Positions 1-8,653 of a stretch of 64,000 nt of DNA are shown here, in pieces. Both the position numbers and the translations under genes were made by a program. Numbering within the stretch: position 1 is the first letter of the stretch; the number at the start of each line of letters is the position of its first letter. A model generated the notes under the pieces. The model saw only the letters and a program-made list of their open reading frames with translations. It had not been told where the DNA came from and did no database searches. Source of the stretch: Azonexus sp. (lineage in GTDB: Bacteria; Pseudomonadota; Gammaproteobacteria; Burkholderiales; Rhodocyclaceae); the NCBI GenBank assembly GCA_030696345.1, contig JAUYSK010000015.1, positions 62,001-126,000 on the forward strand. The letters run 5' to 3'.

Positions 1-84
1 CTTTTTGCCCACACACTCCATGCCTAGCAGCAGACAGGCCAAGAGGCCGCCAACTACAGCAAGAAACCAAGCGATTGAAATCAT
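1..84 (-). CDS. Small membrane protein, start only (partial)
   Basis: The reading frame opens with ATG at 84 and runs off the left edge, so only 28 residues are visible (MISIAWFLAVVGGLLACLL...). They form one hydrophobic segment typical of a membrane anchor, followed by a short polar stretch containing a cysteine. It lies 55 bases downstream of the bd-like cytochrome gene on the same strand, so it is probably a third gene of that operon. It may be a small accessory subunit, but nothing visible proves a function. Confidence 0.45.
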   Translation of the reverse strand, partial: MISIAWFLAVVGGLLACLLLGMECVGKK

Positions 85-139
85 GACAAGCGAGCCCTGA
101 AAAATGAAAGGGCCATAATGGCCCCTTCGGCAACACTAC

Positions 140-1480
140 TTACTTCAAGCCGTTGATCCACTTGGCGATGATCGCCGCGTCCTCCTTCGGCAACTGCGGT
201 TGCGGCGGCATCGGGATGAAGTCAGGCCAGTTTTCCGGCTTGGGCGCGTAGATCAGGGCGACAATCTGCTCATCGCTATAGCCCTTCTGCGCGACATCCT
301 TGTAGGCTGGGCCGACCAGTTTCTGATCGGCCGAGTGACAAGCCAGGCAGCCGTTCTTTTCCAGCGCGACTTCGGCCGGGCTCAGAGTGGCTACCGCGGC
401 AGCCTTCTGCGCGTTTTTGGCTTCTTCGGAAGCGGCCTTCGAGCGGGCGACAAAGTCGTCGCTCTGCGCCTTCGACTGGGCCATCGCTTCGCTGGTCAGC
501 GACAGCCGCATGCCATGGCGTAGCGTCGCCATCGACAGGACGGTGATGAAAGCCAGACCAACGATGCTCCACAGCTTGCCTTTGGAGAGATCGGGGTTGA
601 AGAAATCCTTGATCGTCAGGTAGGCAGCGCCGAGGATGCTCACCACGCCGAGGATGATCAGCCAGTACCAGCCGGCATTGAAGAAATTCTCGATGCCGTA
701 GCTCGGGAAGTGGAAGAGAACCAGCGGGCCGGCGAACAGGTTCAATACTGTCGGCAGCAGGAACCAGCTCTTGCCGGTATTGACCAGCACATCGCCGGCC
801 TGACGCGTCACTTCATCGTCGCTTTTGCGCTTGGCCGTGCCGTAGATCATCATGAACAGGCCGGTCACCGCAAACGAGGCGAGGTAGAAATGCACCAGAC
901 GGAAGAAGGTGTCGGCGCGGAACAGGGCATCCCAGAAATGGGTGTTAAGGGTCCACGTCGTCGGCGTCATGTAGAGCTGAACCGTTGCCATGAAGACCAG
1001 CGGCAGGGTCAGGAACAAGGCGACGGCAGCGGTGCCGATGGCCAGATGCAGGCTCTTGCGATGCTCCAGCTTGTGCCAGGTGTACTTGTACAGGTAGGAG
1101 AGCAGGAAGGCGGCGATATTGCCGTAGATGATGTGCAGCCACTGCGGCGAGTTCATGATCGCCGCCGCGTAAAACAGCGGCGTAAACATGACACTGATCA
1201 GCAGCAGCGGCGCGACACCCCACAACGCTCCCATGTTTTCGCAGATGGTGACTGGCGTGGTCAGCAGGTAGGCAACGCGGTCGAAGACCGGATTGTTCTC
1301 GCGGGCGCCGCGCTTGTTGAAATACACCGAACCCGTCGAAGCGCCGAGCAGGACGTTGATGAATAGGATGTGTACCAGCCAGGCAACGACCAGCAGCACG
1401 GTTAACACGACATCGACTGCTTCCAGACCGCCGGTAGGTATCGGCAATGGAAGGTCGTTGGGAATGAAATTGAATTGCAT
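140..1480 (-). CDS. Cytochrome bd-like membrane subunit with C-terminal cytochrome c domain (second gene)
   Basis: This 446-residue protein has about eight or nine hydrophobic helices followed by a linker rich in Ala, Lys and Glu. A small class I cytochrome c domain ends it, with CLACH at about residues 378-382 and a Met-Pro rich stretch that could supply the distal ligand. The membrane part resembles the N-terminal helices of CydA-type subunits (for example the MTPTTW stretch) and is a distant paralogue of the upstream gene. It follows that gene by 30 bases with AGGACA as ribosome binding site. I infer a second subunit of a membrane complex that moves electrons between quinol and c-type haems, either an unusual terminal oxidase or another reductase. 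It lacks an obvious GRQPW motif. The fold assignment is moderate and the substrate is unknown. Confidence 0.7.
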   Translation of the reverse strand: MQFNFIPNDLPLPIPTGGLEAVDVVLTVLLVVAWLVHILFINVLLGASTGSVYFNKRGARENNPVFDRVAYLLTTPVTICENMGALWGVAPLLLISVMFTPLFYAAAIMNSPQWLHIIYGNIAAFLLSYLYKYTWHKLEHRKSLHLAIGTAAVALFLTLPLVFMATVQLYMTPTTWTLNTHFWDALFRADTFFRLVHFYLASFAVTGLFMMIYGTAKRKSDDEVTRQAGDVLVNTGKSWFLLPTVLNLFAGPLVLFHFPSYGIENFFNAGWYWLIILGVVSILGAAYLTIKDFFNPDLSKGKLWSIVGLAFITVLSMATLRHGMRLSLTSEAMAQSKAQSDDFVARSKAASEEAKNAQKAAAVATLSPAEVALEKNGCLACHSADQKLVGPAYKDVAQKGYSDEQIVALIYAPKPENWPDFIPMPPQPQLPKEDAAIIAKWINGLK

Positions 1481-1510
1481 GTTGAATTGTCCTCGTGTCG
1501 ATTGGCGCGA

Positions 1511-2863
1511 TCAGTGTTTGCTGTCGGCGTTGAGGGTCACCAGATAGGCGGCCAGCGCAGCACGTTCCTCGTCGGTGCCGGCAAACGGCGGCATGTACGG
1601 CGTGGCCGGCGAGTTGAGCTGACCGATGCGGTGATAGATGGTCGCTTCATCCCAGCCCTTGACCCGCGTTTTGACCGAGTTGATGCCGTTGACCGTATGG
1701 CAATAGCGGCACTCGAACAGATAGAGTTGTTCGCCGACCTTGACCTTGTTTTCCGGCGTGATCTTGCGCAGCTCGTCGGGCAGGAAGACGGCCTGTTTCA
1801 GATAGCCTTCCTTGTTGATCAGCGGCATGTCCTGGACGCGGATACCGTTGGCGTACATGTAGCCGTAGATGATGTAAGGCTTGCGGACAAACTCGCGGAC
1901 CCGCTCGAATTCGCCGATCAGCGTGCCGCTGGCGACCAGCAGGCCAATGGCGGCCAGCATCGGTGCCTTGGTTGGTCTGAAGAACAGGTAGGCCGACGAG
2001 ACAACCGCCAGAGCAACGAGACCGAGCGTGATCTGCACAGCCAGTTGGGGATCCACGGCAAAACGACGGGTCACGGCACCGACCGAGAACAGGTCCTTCG
2101 CGGCCTGCGGGAACTGCAGGTAGTACCAGTAACCGAAGACAAGCAGCGGAATCACGCTGGCGTAGAGAAACTTGCCGAAGAAGCGGATGCCCTTTTGCCG
2201 GGTTTCCGCGTCATCTTTGGTAAAGAACCAGGTCAGCACCATGGCGCCGGCCGATGCCCAGAGAATGGCAAAGAAGGTGCGGAAGCCGAGTGACGGGATC
2301 CAGGATGGGTTCATCAGCGATGCTACATAGTCCGGCTTGGCCGGGAACTCGGAGGCCAGCCAGTTGCCCGGTGTCATCTGGAAACCGAGTATGGCGGTGA
2401 TGATCGCCATGGTCAGCCAGGAGGCGACGGCGTAGCCAACGACTAGCTTGAAATGGCCCGCCTTGGCCGGGGTACCGATCGGTTTGCTTTTCCAGGTCAG
2501 GAAGAACATCAAGAGCAGGATCATCTCGACGTTGAAGACGATCCACTCGACGAACCACTTCCAGAAGAAGACTCGCAGCAGGGCACCAATCGCCGCCGGG
2601 TTGATGATGTTGACGTGCACCCAGATACCGATCCCGGTCAGCGCGCCAACGGCCGTAGCCAGAATAAACAGTGTAAACAGTACCTTGTAGGTCAGTTCGT
2701 CGAACTTTTTGTCGTTATTCTTGATGGCGAAATACTGCGCGAATGCCAGGACGATACTGCCGCCGACAGCCGCGTGTGAAACGAAGACATGCACGATCGC
2801 GTCAAAGGCAAAGATAAACCTGTGACCGAACAGAGGCATGGAGAATATTGGAAAATCGAACAT
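1511..2863 (-). CDS. Cytochrome bd-like (CydA-related) subunit with C-terminal cytochrome c domain (first gene)
   Basis: This 450-residue protein starts at ATG 2863 behind a strong AAGGGGGG ribosome binding site; the longer tracked ORF to 3091 has no support. It has about nine hydrophobic helices, with histidines in the first helix region. A stretch around residues 324-340 reads EFVRKPYIIYGYMY and aligns with the CydA hallmark EVGRQPWAIYG, so GRQPW appears as VRKPY at 326-330. The protein then ends in a c-type haem domain with CRYCH at about 385-389. Canonical CydA has no cytochrome c domain, and no canonical CydB is visible here. The pair with the next gene suggests a heterodimer of two CydA-like halves. 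Oxygen is a possible acceptor, but nothing in the sequence fixes it. Divergent regBA and RegA-like sites point to redox control. Confidence 0.75.
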   Translation of the reverse strand: MFDFPIFSMPLFGHRFIFAFDAIVHVFVSHAAVGGSIVLAFAQYFAIKNNDKKFDELTYKVLFTLFILATAVGALTGIGIWVHVNIINPAAIGALLRVFFWKWFVEWIVFNVEMILLLMFFLTWKSKPIGTPAKAGHFKLVVGYAVASWLTMAIITAILGFQMTPGNWLASEFPAKPDYVASLMNPSWIPSLGFRTFFAILWASAGAMVLTWFFTKDDAETRQKGIRFFGKFLYASVIPLLVFGYWYYLQFPQAAKDLFSVGAVTRRFAVDPQLAVQITLGLVALAVVSSAYLFFRPTKAPMLAAIGLLVASGTLIGEFERVREFVRKPYIIYGYMYANGIRVQDMPLINKEGYLKQAVFLPDELRKITPENKVKVGEQLYLFECRYCHTVNGINSVKTRVKGWDEATIYHRIGQLNSPATPYMPPFAGTDEERAALAAYLVTLNADSKH

Positions 2864-2943
2864 TGTTCCCCCCTTGTTACTGTTGATTGAAACCCGATGG
2901 CTGGCCCGCGCCAGCCTCCTTCCCCGCCCCTCCAGCGAATGAA

Positions 2944-2965
2944 GGAACCCCGTTGCCGGGGTTCC
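2944..2965. repeat. Inverted repeat in the bd-like/regB intergenic region
   Basis: GGAACCCC and GGGGTTCC flank a six-base loop. It has no T-run in either direction, so it is not a classic terminator. It lies in the leader of the bd-like operon mRNA, 81-102 bases upstream of that operon's start codon. The rest of 2864-3036 shows nothing I recognise beyond GC-rich sequence. Confidence 0.5.
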
Positions 2966-3036
2966 AGTGGAGGTGCGCCCTGGCTTGGCAAGCTTCGGGC
3001 GCGACGGATTCTGCGCAGGCAAGGGAGCCCCGGGAA

Positions 3037-3099
3037 GTGACCAAACGCCGCGCGACAATCGGTCACTCCGTCGAAATGCCAGGCGCGACAATTGGTCAC
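3037..3099. promoter_or_regulatory. Array of three RegA/PrrA-like binding sites
   Basis: Three 15-base sites share the arrangement GCGNC-N5-GYCNC or its reverse complement: GTGACCAAACGCCGC (3037-3051), GCGACAATCGGTCAC (3052-3066) and GCGACAATTGGTCAC (3085-3099). The first two abut in opposite orientations. The half-sites fit the published RegA/RegR consensus GNGRCRTTNNGNCGC as I recall it, though the central bases fit less well. The outer sites sit inside a long inverted repeat (CCCGGGAAGTGACCAA and TTGGTCACTTCCCGGG). Placement between regBA and the bd-like operon suggests autoregulation plus control of the oxidase-like genes. Confidence 0.6.
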
Positions 3100-3167
3100 T
3101 TCCCGGGGTTGGAACTTGCCCCTATAGTCGCCACCGTTCCGTCCAGACAACGGACACCTCTCATTCA

Positions 3168-3195
3168 AAAGCCCCGTCGCCGGGGCTTCTTTTTG
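3168..3195 (+). terminator. Terminator-like hairpin directly before regB
   Basis: AAGCCCC and GGGGCTT form a GC-rich stem with a short loop, followed by TTCTTTTT on the plus strand. The minus-strand read also ends in TTTT, so it could act both ways. Its T-run touches the proposed GTG start of regB, which is odd for a simple terminator. It may be an attenuator, or it may end antisense or leader transcription. Confidence 0.55.
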
Positions 3196-4482
3196 GTGTC
3201 AGATATCGCGGTGATTGACTCACTGACTCAGGTTACCCAGCTTCGCCTCATCAACCTGCGGTGGCTTTCCGTGCTGGCGATGGCGATTGCAGCGATCATC
3301 AGCCCCAGCATTCTTGGCTCTTCCGATCTCATGCCGCGTTTGCTTGCTTTGGCCACGGTGATTGGCTGCGCCAATGTTTGCTTGTTGGTGGCAGCAATGC
3401 TTTACCGTGGAGATCCCGAAGGAATTCCCCTCTTCTCGCCAATCGTTCAGCTTACTTTTGATCTGGCTGCATGGAGCGCGTATGTCTATCTCTCTGGCGG
3501 CGCGAGCAACCCCCTAATTTCGATCCTGTTGCCACTTGTTGCCATCGGGGCAATTATTCTGAGCAATGCCCAGGCATGGCTGATTGGCATTGCCGCTATT
3601 CTTGCCTATTCCTTTCTATGGAAATTCAATCAGCCTCTAGCTATTCACGACGCCAGAACCGCCACCAATCTCCACCTGCTTGGCATGTGGCTGGTCTTTG
3701 CGGTATCGACCATTGTTGTCATCTGGTTTATAAGGCAAATGACCAACGCCATCCGCCTACGGGATATGGCTTTGGCCGAAGCTCGCGAGCAGGCGATTCG
3801 TGATGATTGGCTGATCTCACTTGGCGCTCTGGCGGCTGGTGCCGCGCATGAACTCAGCACTCCCTTGGCAACGCTCAATGTGCTGGTCGACGATCTGCTG
3901 TTTGAGGATACGCTGGCACCTTCGCTGCATCAGGATATTGAGCTGATGAAGCGTCAGATTACGCTATGCAAGCAGGCGCTGACGCAATTGACTGAGAGGG
4001 CTGGTCATTCGAGAAGCGCAGCCAGCAACTTGGTTTCGGCCGGGACGTGGCTACGGCGCGTGGTGGCTGCTTGGCATAGCCTGAATCCAGGCGCTGAGCT
4101 GACCATCCAGATTGCCGATCAATTGACCGACTACGGTTTGAGGCCGGACGTTGCTATCGAACGAGCCATCAATAACCTGCTCGACAACGCCATCAATGCT
4201 GACTCGCGCGCGATCAAGGTACACAGCGAACTCCAGAATGGCGGTTTGTGTTGCACGATTCAGGACGAGGGCTGCGGAATATCGAGTGCAGCCTTGGGTG
4301 CATTCAATCAACGGCAACCGGCTATTTCATCGAATGGCATGGGCATAGGACTGCTGCTGGCGAGGGCAGCGGTCGAGCGTCTCGGTGGCAGCCTGGCATT
4401 AAGGCCAGGAGATATTGGCGGGAGCACCGCTTGTCTTTGTCTTCCCTGTCAAAAAATGGAGGATGTTGCAGATGGATATTGA
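3196..4482 (+). CDS. regB: Redox-sensing histidine kinase, RegB/PrrB family
   Basis: Membrane sensor kinase that reports quinone-pool redox state to RegA. Counting from GTG 3196 (428 aa), it has about six membrane helices over residues 20-180. The loop GGASNPL at 101-107 matches the RegB ubiquinone-site heptapeptide GGXXNPF except for Leu at the last position. The H-box AAGAAHELSTPLATL gives H218 as the phosphorylation site. Cys258 in the LCKQAL stretch lies where RegB carries its redox-active cysteine. A degenerate ATP-binding domain with GMGIGLLLARA ends the protein. The start is uncertain: GTG 3196 or GTG 3211 fit the family length, while the tracked ATG 2887 adds 103 unrelated residues and runs through the RegA boxes. 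It overlaps regA by 11 bases. Confidence 0.88.
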   Translation: MSDIAVIDSLTQVTQLRLINLRWLSVLAMAIAAIISPSILGSSDLMPRLLALATVIGCANVCLLVAAMLYRGDPEGIPLFSPIVQLTFDLAAWSAYVYLSGGASNPLISILLPLVAIGAIILSNAQAWLIGIAAILAYSFLWKFNQPLAIHDARTATNLHLLGMWLVFAVSTIVVIWFIRQMTNAIRLRDMALAEAREQAIRDDWLISLGALAAGAAHELSTPLATLNVLVDDLLFEDTLAPSLHQDIELMKRQITLCKQALTQLTERAGHSRSAASNLVSAGTWLRRVVAAWHSLNPGAELTIQIADQLTDYGLRPDVAIERAINNLLDNAINADSRAIKVHSELQNGGLCCTIQDEGCGISSAALGAFNQRQPAISSNGMGIGLLLARAAVERLGGSLALRPGDIGGSTACLCLPCQKMEDVADGY

Positions 4483-5029
4483 AGAACGGCGCTTGCTATT
4501 GATTGATGACGACGAGAATTACCGCGAAGTGCTAGGTCGTTCGCTCAGCCGCCAGGGCTTCATTGTCAGTGCGGCAGCGACCGCTGGTGAGGCGCTACTG
4601 CTCTGTCGGATACAGGACCCGGAATATGTCATCCTCGATCTCAATCTGGCGGGACAGTCGGGACTGAATCTGATCCAGCCTTTGCTGGATATCGCACCGG
4701 GTGCCCGTATTCTGGTCCTCACCGGCTATGCCAGTATCCCGACAGCGGTTAGCGCCCTCAAGCTGGGAGCGACACAGTATTTGCCCAAACCGGCTGACGT
4801 TCGTGAGATCGTCCGTGCTTTGCTTGATCAGCAGATCGACCTGCCGGATATCATCATTGATGAGCGGATGACCGTGCAGCATCTGGAATGGGAATACATT
4901 CAGCGCACTCTTCAAGAGCACGGTGGCAACATAGCGGCGACGGCGCGTGCACTGAAAATGCATCGTCGGTCCTTGCAGCGCAAGCTGGCCAAGAAAAGAC
5001 CTCCTGAGCAGGAGTTTCAGCCCGCTTAG
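4472..5029 (+). CDS. regA: Response regulator, RegA/PrrA/ActR family
   Basis: This 185-residue DNA-binding response regulator is the partner of RegB. The receiver domain spans about residues 6-120, with acidic residues in LLLIDDDE, the phospho-acceptor Asp in VILDLNLAG and the conserved Lys in LPKPAD. The C-terminal Fis-type helix-turn-helix reads GGNIAATARALKMHRRSLQRKLAK, the strongly conserved RegA signature. ATG 4472 is chosen because GGAGG sits about nine bases upstream and the ORF then begins exactly at the family N-terminus. It ends three bases before the convergent copper ATPase gene. It probably binds the RegA-like boxes at 3037-3099 and 13138-13152. Confidence 0.92.
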   Translation: MDIEERRLLLIDDDENYREVLGRSLSRQGFIVSAAATAGEALLLCRIQDPEYVILDLNLAGQSGLNLIQPLLDIAPGARILVLTGYASIPTAVSALKLGATQYLPKPADVREIVRALLDQQIDLPDIIIDERMTVQHLEWEYIQRTLQEHGGNIAATARALKMHRRSLQRKLAKKRPPEQEFQPA

Positions 5030-5032
5030 CGC

Positions 5033-7462
5033 TCAGCTTTTTTGCAAACGCAGCGAATTGGTCACCACCGAGACTGAACTCATCGCCATTGCCGCCGCCG
5101 CGATCATTGGGTTGAGGCGGCCGGCAGCGGCAATCGGGATGGCGACGACGTTGTAGCCGAGCGCCCAGAACAGGTTCTGGCGAATGATGCTCATGGTCCG
5201 GCGGGAAAGGTCGATGCCGGCTGCAACGCGGGCAATGTCACCACCGACCAGCGTGATGTCGGCCGATTCGACGGCGATGTCGGCACCGCCGCCAATGGCG
5301 AAGCCGACGTCGGCGGCAGCCAGCGCCGGGGCGTCGTTGATGCCGTCGCCGATCATGCCAACCTTGGCACCGCTTGCCTGCAGCCTGCGGATGACCGCCA
5401 GTTTCTCGGCCGGAGTGGCGCGGGCGACCACTTCATCGATACCGACTTCGCGGGCGACGTGGCGGGCCACGGCTTCGACGTCGCCGGTGGCCATCACGGT
5501 TTTCAGGCCGAGGCGATGCAGCAGGGCAATGGCTTCGCGGGCGCCGGGGCGCGGCTGGTCGGCGATGGCGAAAATGGCCATCGGACGGCCGTCCACCGCA
5601 ACGAATACCGGTGTCTTGCCCTGTTCGGCCAGTCGTGATGCTTCATCGGCCAGCGAGCCGCCATCGATCCCCTGTTCTTCAAGCAGTGCGGCATTGCCGA
5701 CGATGACGGACTGGCCGCCAACCTCGGCCAGTACGCCACGGCCGGGCAGGGCGGAAAACGCGCTGGCAGTCAGGGTTTCCTTGAGGCGCGGCCGGCACCA
5801 GTCGGCCATGGCGCGCGCCAGGAAGTGTTCGGAGCCGGTCTCGGCGGCGGCGACCAGCGAGGCCAGTCGCGCTTCGCCCATGCCGGGCAGGATGAAGCTG
5901 TCGGTGACGACCGGCTTGCCTTCGGTGATCGTGCCGGTCTTGTCGAAAACTACGGTGGTCAGCTTGGCGGCTGTTTCCAGCGCTTCGCCGTTACGGATGT
6001 AAATGCCGCGTTTAGCCGCCTGACCGGTGCCGACCATGATCGCGGTCGGCGTTGCCAGACCTAGCGCGCAGGGGCAGGCAATAAGCAGCACGGCGACCGA
6101 GTGGGCCAAGGCGCGGGAAACCGGATGGCCGGCCAGCGCCCATCCGACGAAGGTCAGCGCGGCGACGCCACCGACGGCCGGCACGAAGCGGGCGGAAATG
6201 CGGTCGGCCAGTTTTTGCACCGGCAGTTTGCTGCCCTGCGCATGATCGACCAGCTTGACGATGCCGGCGAGCACGGTGTCGGGGCCAACGGCAGTGACGG
6301 TCATGATGAAGCTGCCATTGCCGTTCAGACAGCCGCCGATCACGTTGTCGCCAGCTACCTTGATGACCGGCAGCGATTCACCGGTAATCATCGCTTCGTC
6401 GACGGAGGAGTCGCCTTCCTGCACCCGGCCGTCAGTCGGAATCTTGTCGCCGGCACGCACCCGCAGGCGGTCGCCGAGCTGTACTTCGTCGATCGGCACT
6501 TCCCGTTCGCTGCCATCGGCCTCAAGGCGCAGCGCCGTTTCCGGTTGCAATTCGATCAGTTTGCGGATGGCTTCGCCAGCCTTGCCCTTGGCCCGCTCTT
6601 CCATGTAGCGGCCGAGCAGGACGAAAGTGCAGATGCCGGCGGCCGACTCGAAATAGACGTGGTGATGCAGCTTGAAGACGCCGGGAACACTGTAGGCCCA
6701 GGCTGCGCCGGCACCAATGGCGATCAGCGTGTCCATGTTGGCTTCGCCCTGTTTGGCCAGCATCCAGGCCTTCTTGAAAATACTGTTGCTGCTGCCGAAC
6801 AAGATGGCGGTCGACAGGCCGAATTCCATGATGCGCAGCACCGGCGAACGGTGCATCGCCATGCCGGAAATCATCACCGGCACGGTGAGAATGGCGGCTT
6901 GGATGAAGCGCTTCTTGGCTTCTTCGACGCGTTCCTTCTCGCGCTCGACGATCAGGCGGCGCTGGGCCAGGGTGTCCATCGGGCGCGGTTCGTAGCCCAG
7001 GCTGCGGACCACACCGGACACGCCATCGCGGTCGATGACGCCAAAGACGGTGACAGTCGCCGCCGCGAAATTGACCGAAGCCGAGCGCACGCGCGGGTCG
7101 CGCTTCAGCTTCATTTCAATGAGCAGGGCGCAGGAGGCGCAAGTCATGCCTTCGACGGCGACGGCGCATTCTTGAACCGGGCCGTCAATCGGTGGCTGCG
7201 GTGTGGCTGGCGCCCTGGGGGCGGCCAGCAGGTTGCCGAGCACGGCATCGAGCGTTGCCAGGAGGCGTGCTTCGGGCAGGGCCTGCGGGTCGTAATTGAT
7301 GACCAGCGACCCGATGTCAGCCACGATGCGCGCGTCTTTGACAGCCGGATGCTTGCGCAGCAGGATTTCCAGGATGTAGCACCGCTCCTGCTCCCTGATC
7401 AGCGAGGGAGCGACGACGCGGATGCGCCGCGACAGGCGATGAACGACCTGGCAATGCTTCAT
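5033..7462 (-). CDS. Copper-type heavy-metal P1B ATPase
   Basis: This 809-residue inner-membrane ATPase exports monovalent copper or a similar soft metal. An N-terminal HMA_2-like region without a metal-binding CXXC (residues 1-80) comes before a true HMA domain with GMTCASC at 105-111. The membrane CPC motif is at 463-465, the phosphorylated Asp507 lies in DKTGT, and the hinge reads [19 protein letters not shown] 7462 overlaps the upstream stop by four bases. As the last gene of the eleven-gene run with SCO and TlpA-like proteins, it fits the assembly-type exporters (FixI/CtpA/CopA2) that feed copper to oxidases, rather than pure detoxification. That specific role is inference. Confidence 0.9.
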   Translation of the reverse strand: MKHCQVVHRLSRRIRVVAPSLIREQERCYILEILLRKHPAVKDARIVADIGSLVINYDPQALPEARLLATLDAVLGNLLAAPRAPATPQPPIDGPVQECAVAVEGMTCASCALLIEMKLKRDPRVRSASVNFAAATVTVFGVIDRDGVSGVVRSLGYEPRPMDTLAQRRLIVEREKERVEEAKKRFIQAAILTVPVMISGMAMHRSPVLRIMEFGLSTAILFGSSNSIFKKAWMLAKQGEANMDTLIAIGAGAAWAYSVPGVFKLHHHVYFESAAGICTFVLLGRYMEERAKGKAGEAIRKLIELQPETALRLEADGSEREVPIDEVQLGDRLRVRAGDKIPTDGRVQEGDSSVDEAMITGESLPVIKVAGDNVIGGCLNGNGSFIMTVTAVGPDTVLAGIVKLVDHAQGSKLPVQKLADRISARFVPAVGGVAALTFVGWALAGHPVSRALAHSVAVLLIACPCALGLATPTAIMVGTGQAAKRGIYIRNGEALETAAKLTTVVFDKTGTITEGKPVVTDSFILPGMGEARLASLVAAAETGSEHFLARAMADWCRPRLKETLTASAFSALPGRGVLAEVGGQSVIVGNAALLEEQGIDGGSLADEASRLAEQGKTPVFVAVDGRPMAIFAIADQPRPGAREAIALLHRLGLKTVMATGDVEAVARHVAREVGIDEVVARATPAEKLAVIRRLQASGAKVGMIGDGINDAPALAAADVGFAIGGGADIAVESADITLVGGDIARVAAGIDLSRRTMSIIRQNLFWALGYNVVAIPIAAAGRLNPMIAAAAMAMSSVSVVTNSLRLQKS

Positions 7463-8064
7463 TTGCCGGCGATGCTCTTGCGGTAACGAACGAGCAGGAA
7501 GACCAGATAGAAAATGGTCATCCAGGCGTTGCTGTAGGCCAGCGGCGTCTTGATCCAGCGCTTGGTGATCAGGTCCCAATGTGCCTTGACCAGATAGAAG
7601 GCGACCAGATCGTTAAGGAAATTGATGATGGCCTTCTCGGTCAGGGCGCTGGCCAATACGGGTTGCAGCCGGGCCTGCAGGGAGCCGGCCGGTGCCTCGG
7701 CAGCTGGTGTGATCAGGTTTCTGACTTTGTCGAGCAGCGGTTGGAAACCCACTTTGGCGGGTTCGCTGGCGGCCGGCTCGGTGCTGGCGGCGGGTGCAGC
7801 CTCGGTCGGTAAACCGTCGAGCAGGCCAAAGAGATGGCGGGCGGCCTGGGCGGCGGAGCAGGCCGCACTTTCATAGCGGATGGAAATTCGCTTCCAGCCG
7901 GTGTCCACCGCAGCACTGGTCAGGCCGGCCAGCGTCTGCATGCCCTGTTCGATGGCCGCACTGGCCAGCGGGCCACACAATTCGCCCGGCAGTTCCAGGC
8001 GCAGGTAGCCCGGTTCGCGGTGCAGAACGACAATGCGTTGGGCCAGTTCGGCGGCTTGCGACAT
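7459..8064 (-). CDS. HMA_2-like small protein with C-terminal membrane segment
   Basis: This protein of about 201 residues starts at ATG 8064 behind GGAGAG; ATG 8076 is also possible and would share one base with the upstream stop. Residues 5-80 resemble the degenerate HMA_2 domain at the N-terminus of the downstream ATPase and lack a CXXC pair. An Ala/Glu/Pro linker follows, then a segment ending in [17 protein letters not shown] that looks like a membrane anchor. The four-base overlap with the ATPase gene suggests coupled translation and a partner role. No enzymatic motif is visible. Confidence 0.75.
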   Translation of the reverse strand: MSQAAELAQRIVVLHREPGYLRLELPGELCGPLASAAIEQGMQTLAGLTSAAVDTGWKRISIRYESAACSAAQAARHLFGLLDGLPTEAAPAASTEPAASEPAKVGFQPLLDKVRNLITPAAEAPAGSLQARLQPVLASALTEKAIINFLNDLVAFYLVKAHWDLITKRWIKTPLAYSNAWMTIFYLVFLLVRYRKSIAGK

Positions 8065-8075
8065 GGGACTCTCCA

Positions 8076-8459
8076 TCAGGCAGCGGGCGTTTCTTCAGCG
8101 GGTGCGGCGGCTACCGTCGGGGTGGTACCTTCCATCTTTTCCTGCGCTTCGGCCATCAGGTCGTTGAGGTTTTCCTTCTGCTGCAGGGCGAAGTCCTTGC
8201 CCATGCCGCTGACCTTGGAAAGGCCTTCGATGATTTCCTTCTGATACTTGAAGGCGATGAATCCGCCTACCACCCCGGCAGCGACGCCGGCGGCCAGCAG
8301 GGTCAGCGGGTTGCGCAGCAGGCTGGCGCCGAGTAGGCTACGGCCGGCGGCGAAACCGGTCGCCGCCATCATCGCGCCCTTGGCCAGCGGCGTGCCCATG
8401 GCGTGGCCGGCACTGCTCATCATGTGGGGCATCTGCTTCATCATTTCTTCGGTCATCAT
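8076..8459 (-). CDS. Met/His-rich small membrane protein of the copper locus
   Basis: This 127-residue protein starts at the first of two ATGs behind AAAGGAAC. Its N-terminus is unusually rich in Met and His (MMTEEMMKQMPHMMSSAGHAM), which could bind soft metals. A glycine/alanine-rich hydrophobic stretch (about residues 55-78) could insert in the membrane. An amphipathic helix and a low-complexity Ala/Glu/Pro tail follow. I do not recognise the family. Its place between the TRASH-type protein and the HMA_2-like gene suggests a structural or metal-relay part. Confidence 0.7.
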   Translation of the reverse strand: MMTEEMMKQMPHMMSSAGHAMGTPLAKGAMMAATGFAAGRSLLGASLLRNPLTLLAAGVAAGVVGGFIAFKYQKEIIEGLSKVSGMGKDFALQQKENLNDLMAEAQEKMEGTTPTVAAAPAEETPAA

Positions 8460-8470
8460 GGTGGTTCCTT

Positions 8471-8653
8471 TCAGGATTTTTCGGGCTGATTGTTGCCATT
8501 CTGAACCGGGGTTTCCTTGATGTCATGCAACATCTCGTAAATTCCCCGACAGCCTTCGCAACAGAACTGAAATTGTTTGTCCGGCGTATTCAGCGTGAAG
8601 GGTTTGACCCCGACATCGAGACCGCAGAGGTCGCAGGCTTGCGGCTGGCTCAT
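8471..8653 (-). CDS. TRASH-like heavy-metal-binding protein
   Basis: A complete 60-residue protein hidden inside a longer tracked ORF. It starts at ATG 8653, overlapping the stop of the TlpA-like gene by four bases. The spacing of CDLCGLDVG and FCCEGCRGIYEML matches the cysteine layout of TRASH/YHS-type zinc-ribbon domains seen at the N-termini of copper ATPases. It probably binds copper or zinc in the cytoplasm and serves the ATPase encoded downstream. Confidence 0.8.
   Translation of the reverse strand: MSQPQACDLCGLDVGVKPFTLNTPDKQFQFCCEGCRGIYEMLHDIKETPVQNGNNQPEKS

Noticed and set aside
2887-3195. N-terminal extension of the regB ORF from ATG 2887
   Set aside because: The 103 extra residues do not look like RegB and the DNA is filled with hairpins and RegA-like sites.
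5027-5043. GCTTAGCGCTCAGC plus T6 after regA as a terminator
   Set aside because: The arms abut with no loop and carry a mismatch; a stable hairpin is doubtful.
6101-7486. Long plus-strand ORF (461 aa) opposite the copper ATPase
   Set aside because: Antisense shadow of a well-supported P-ATPase gene; composition is His/Asp/Gln/Gly-rich, typical of high-GC antisense frames.
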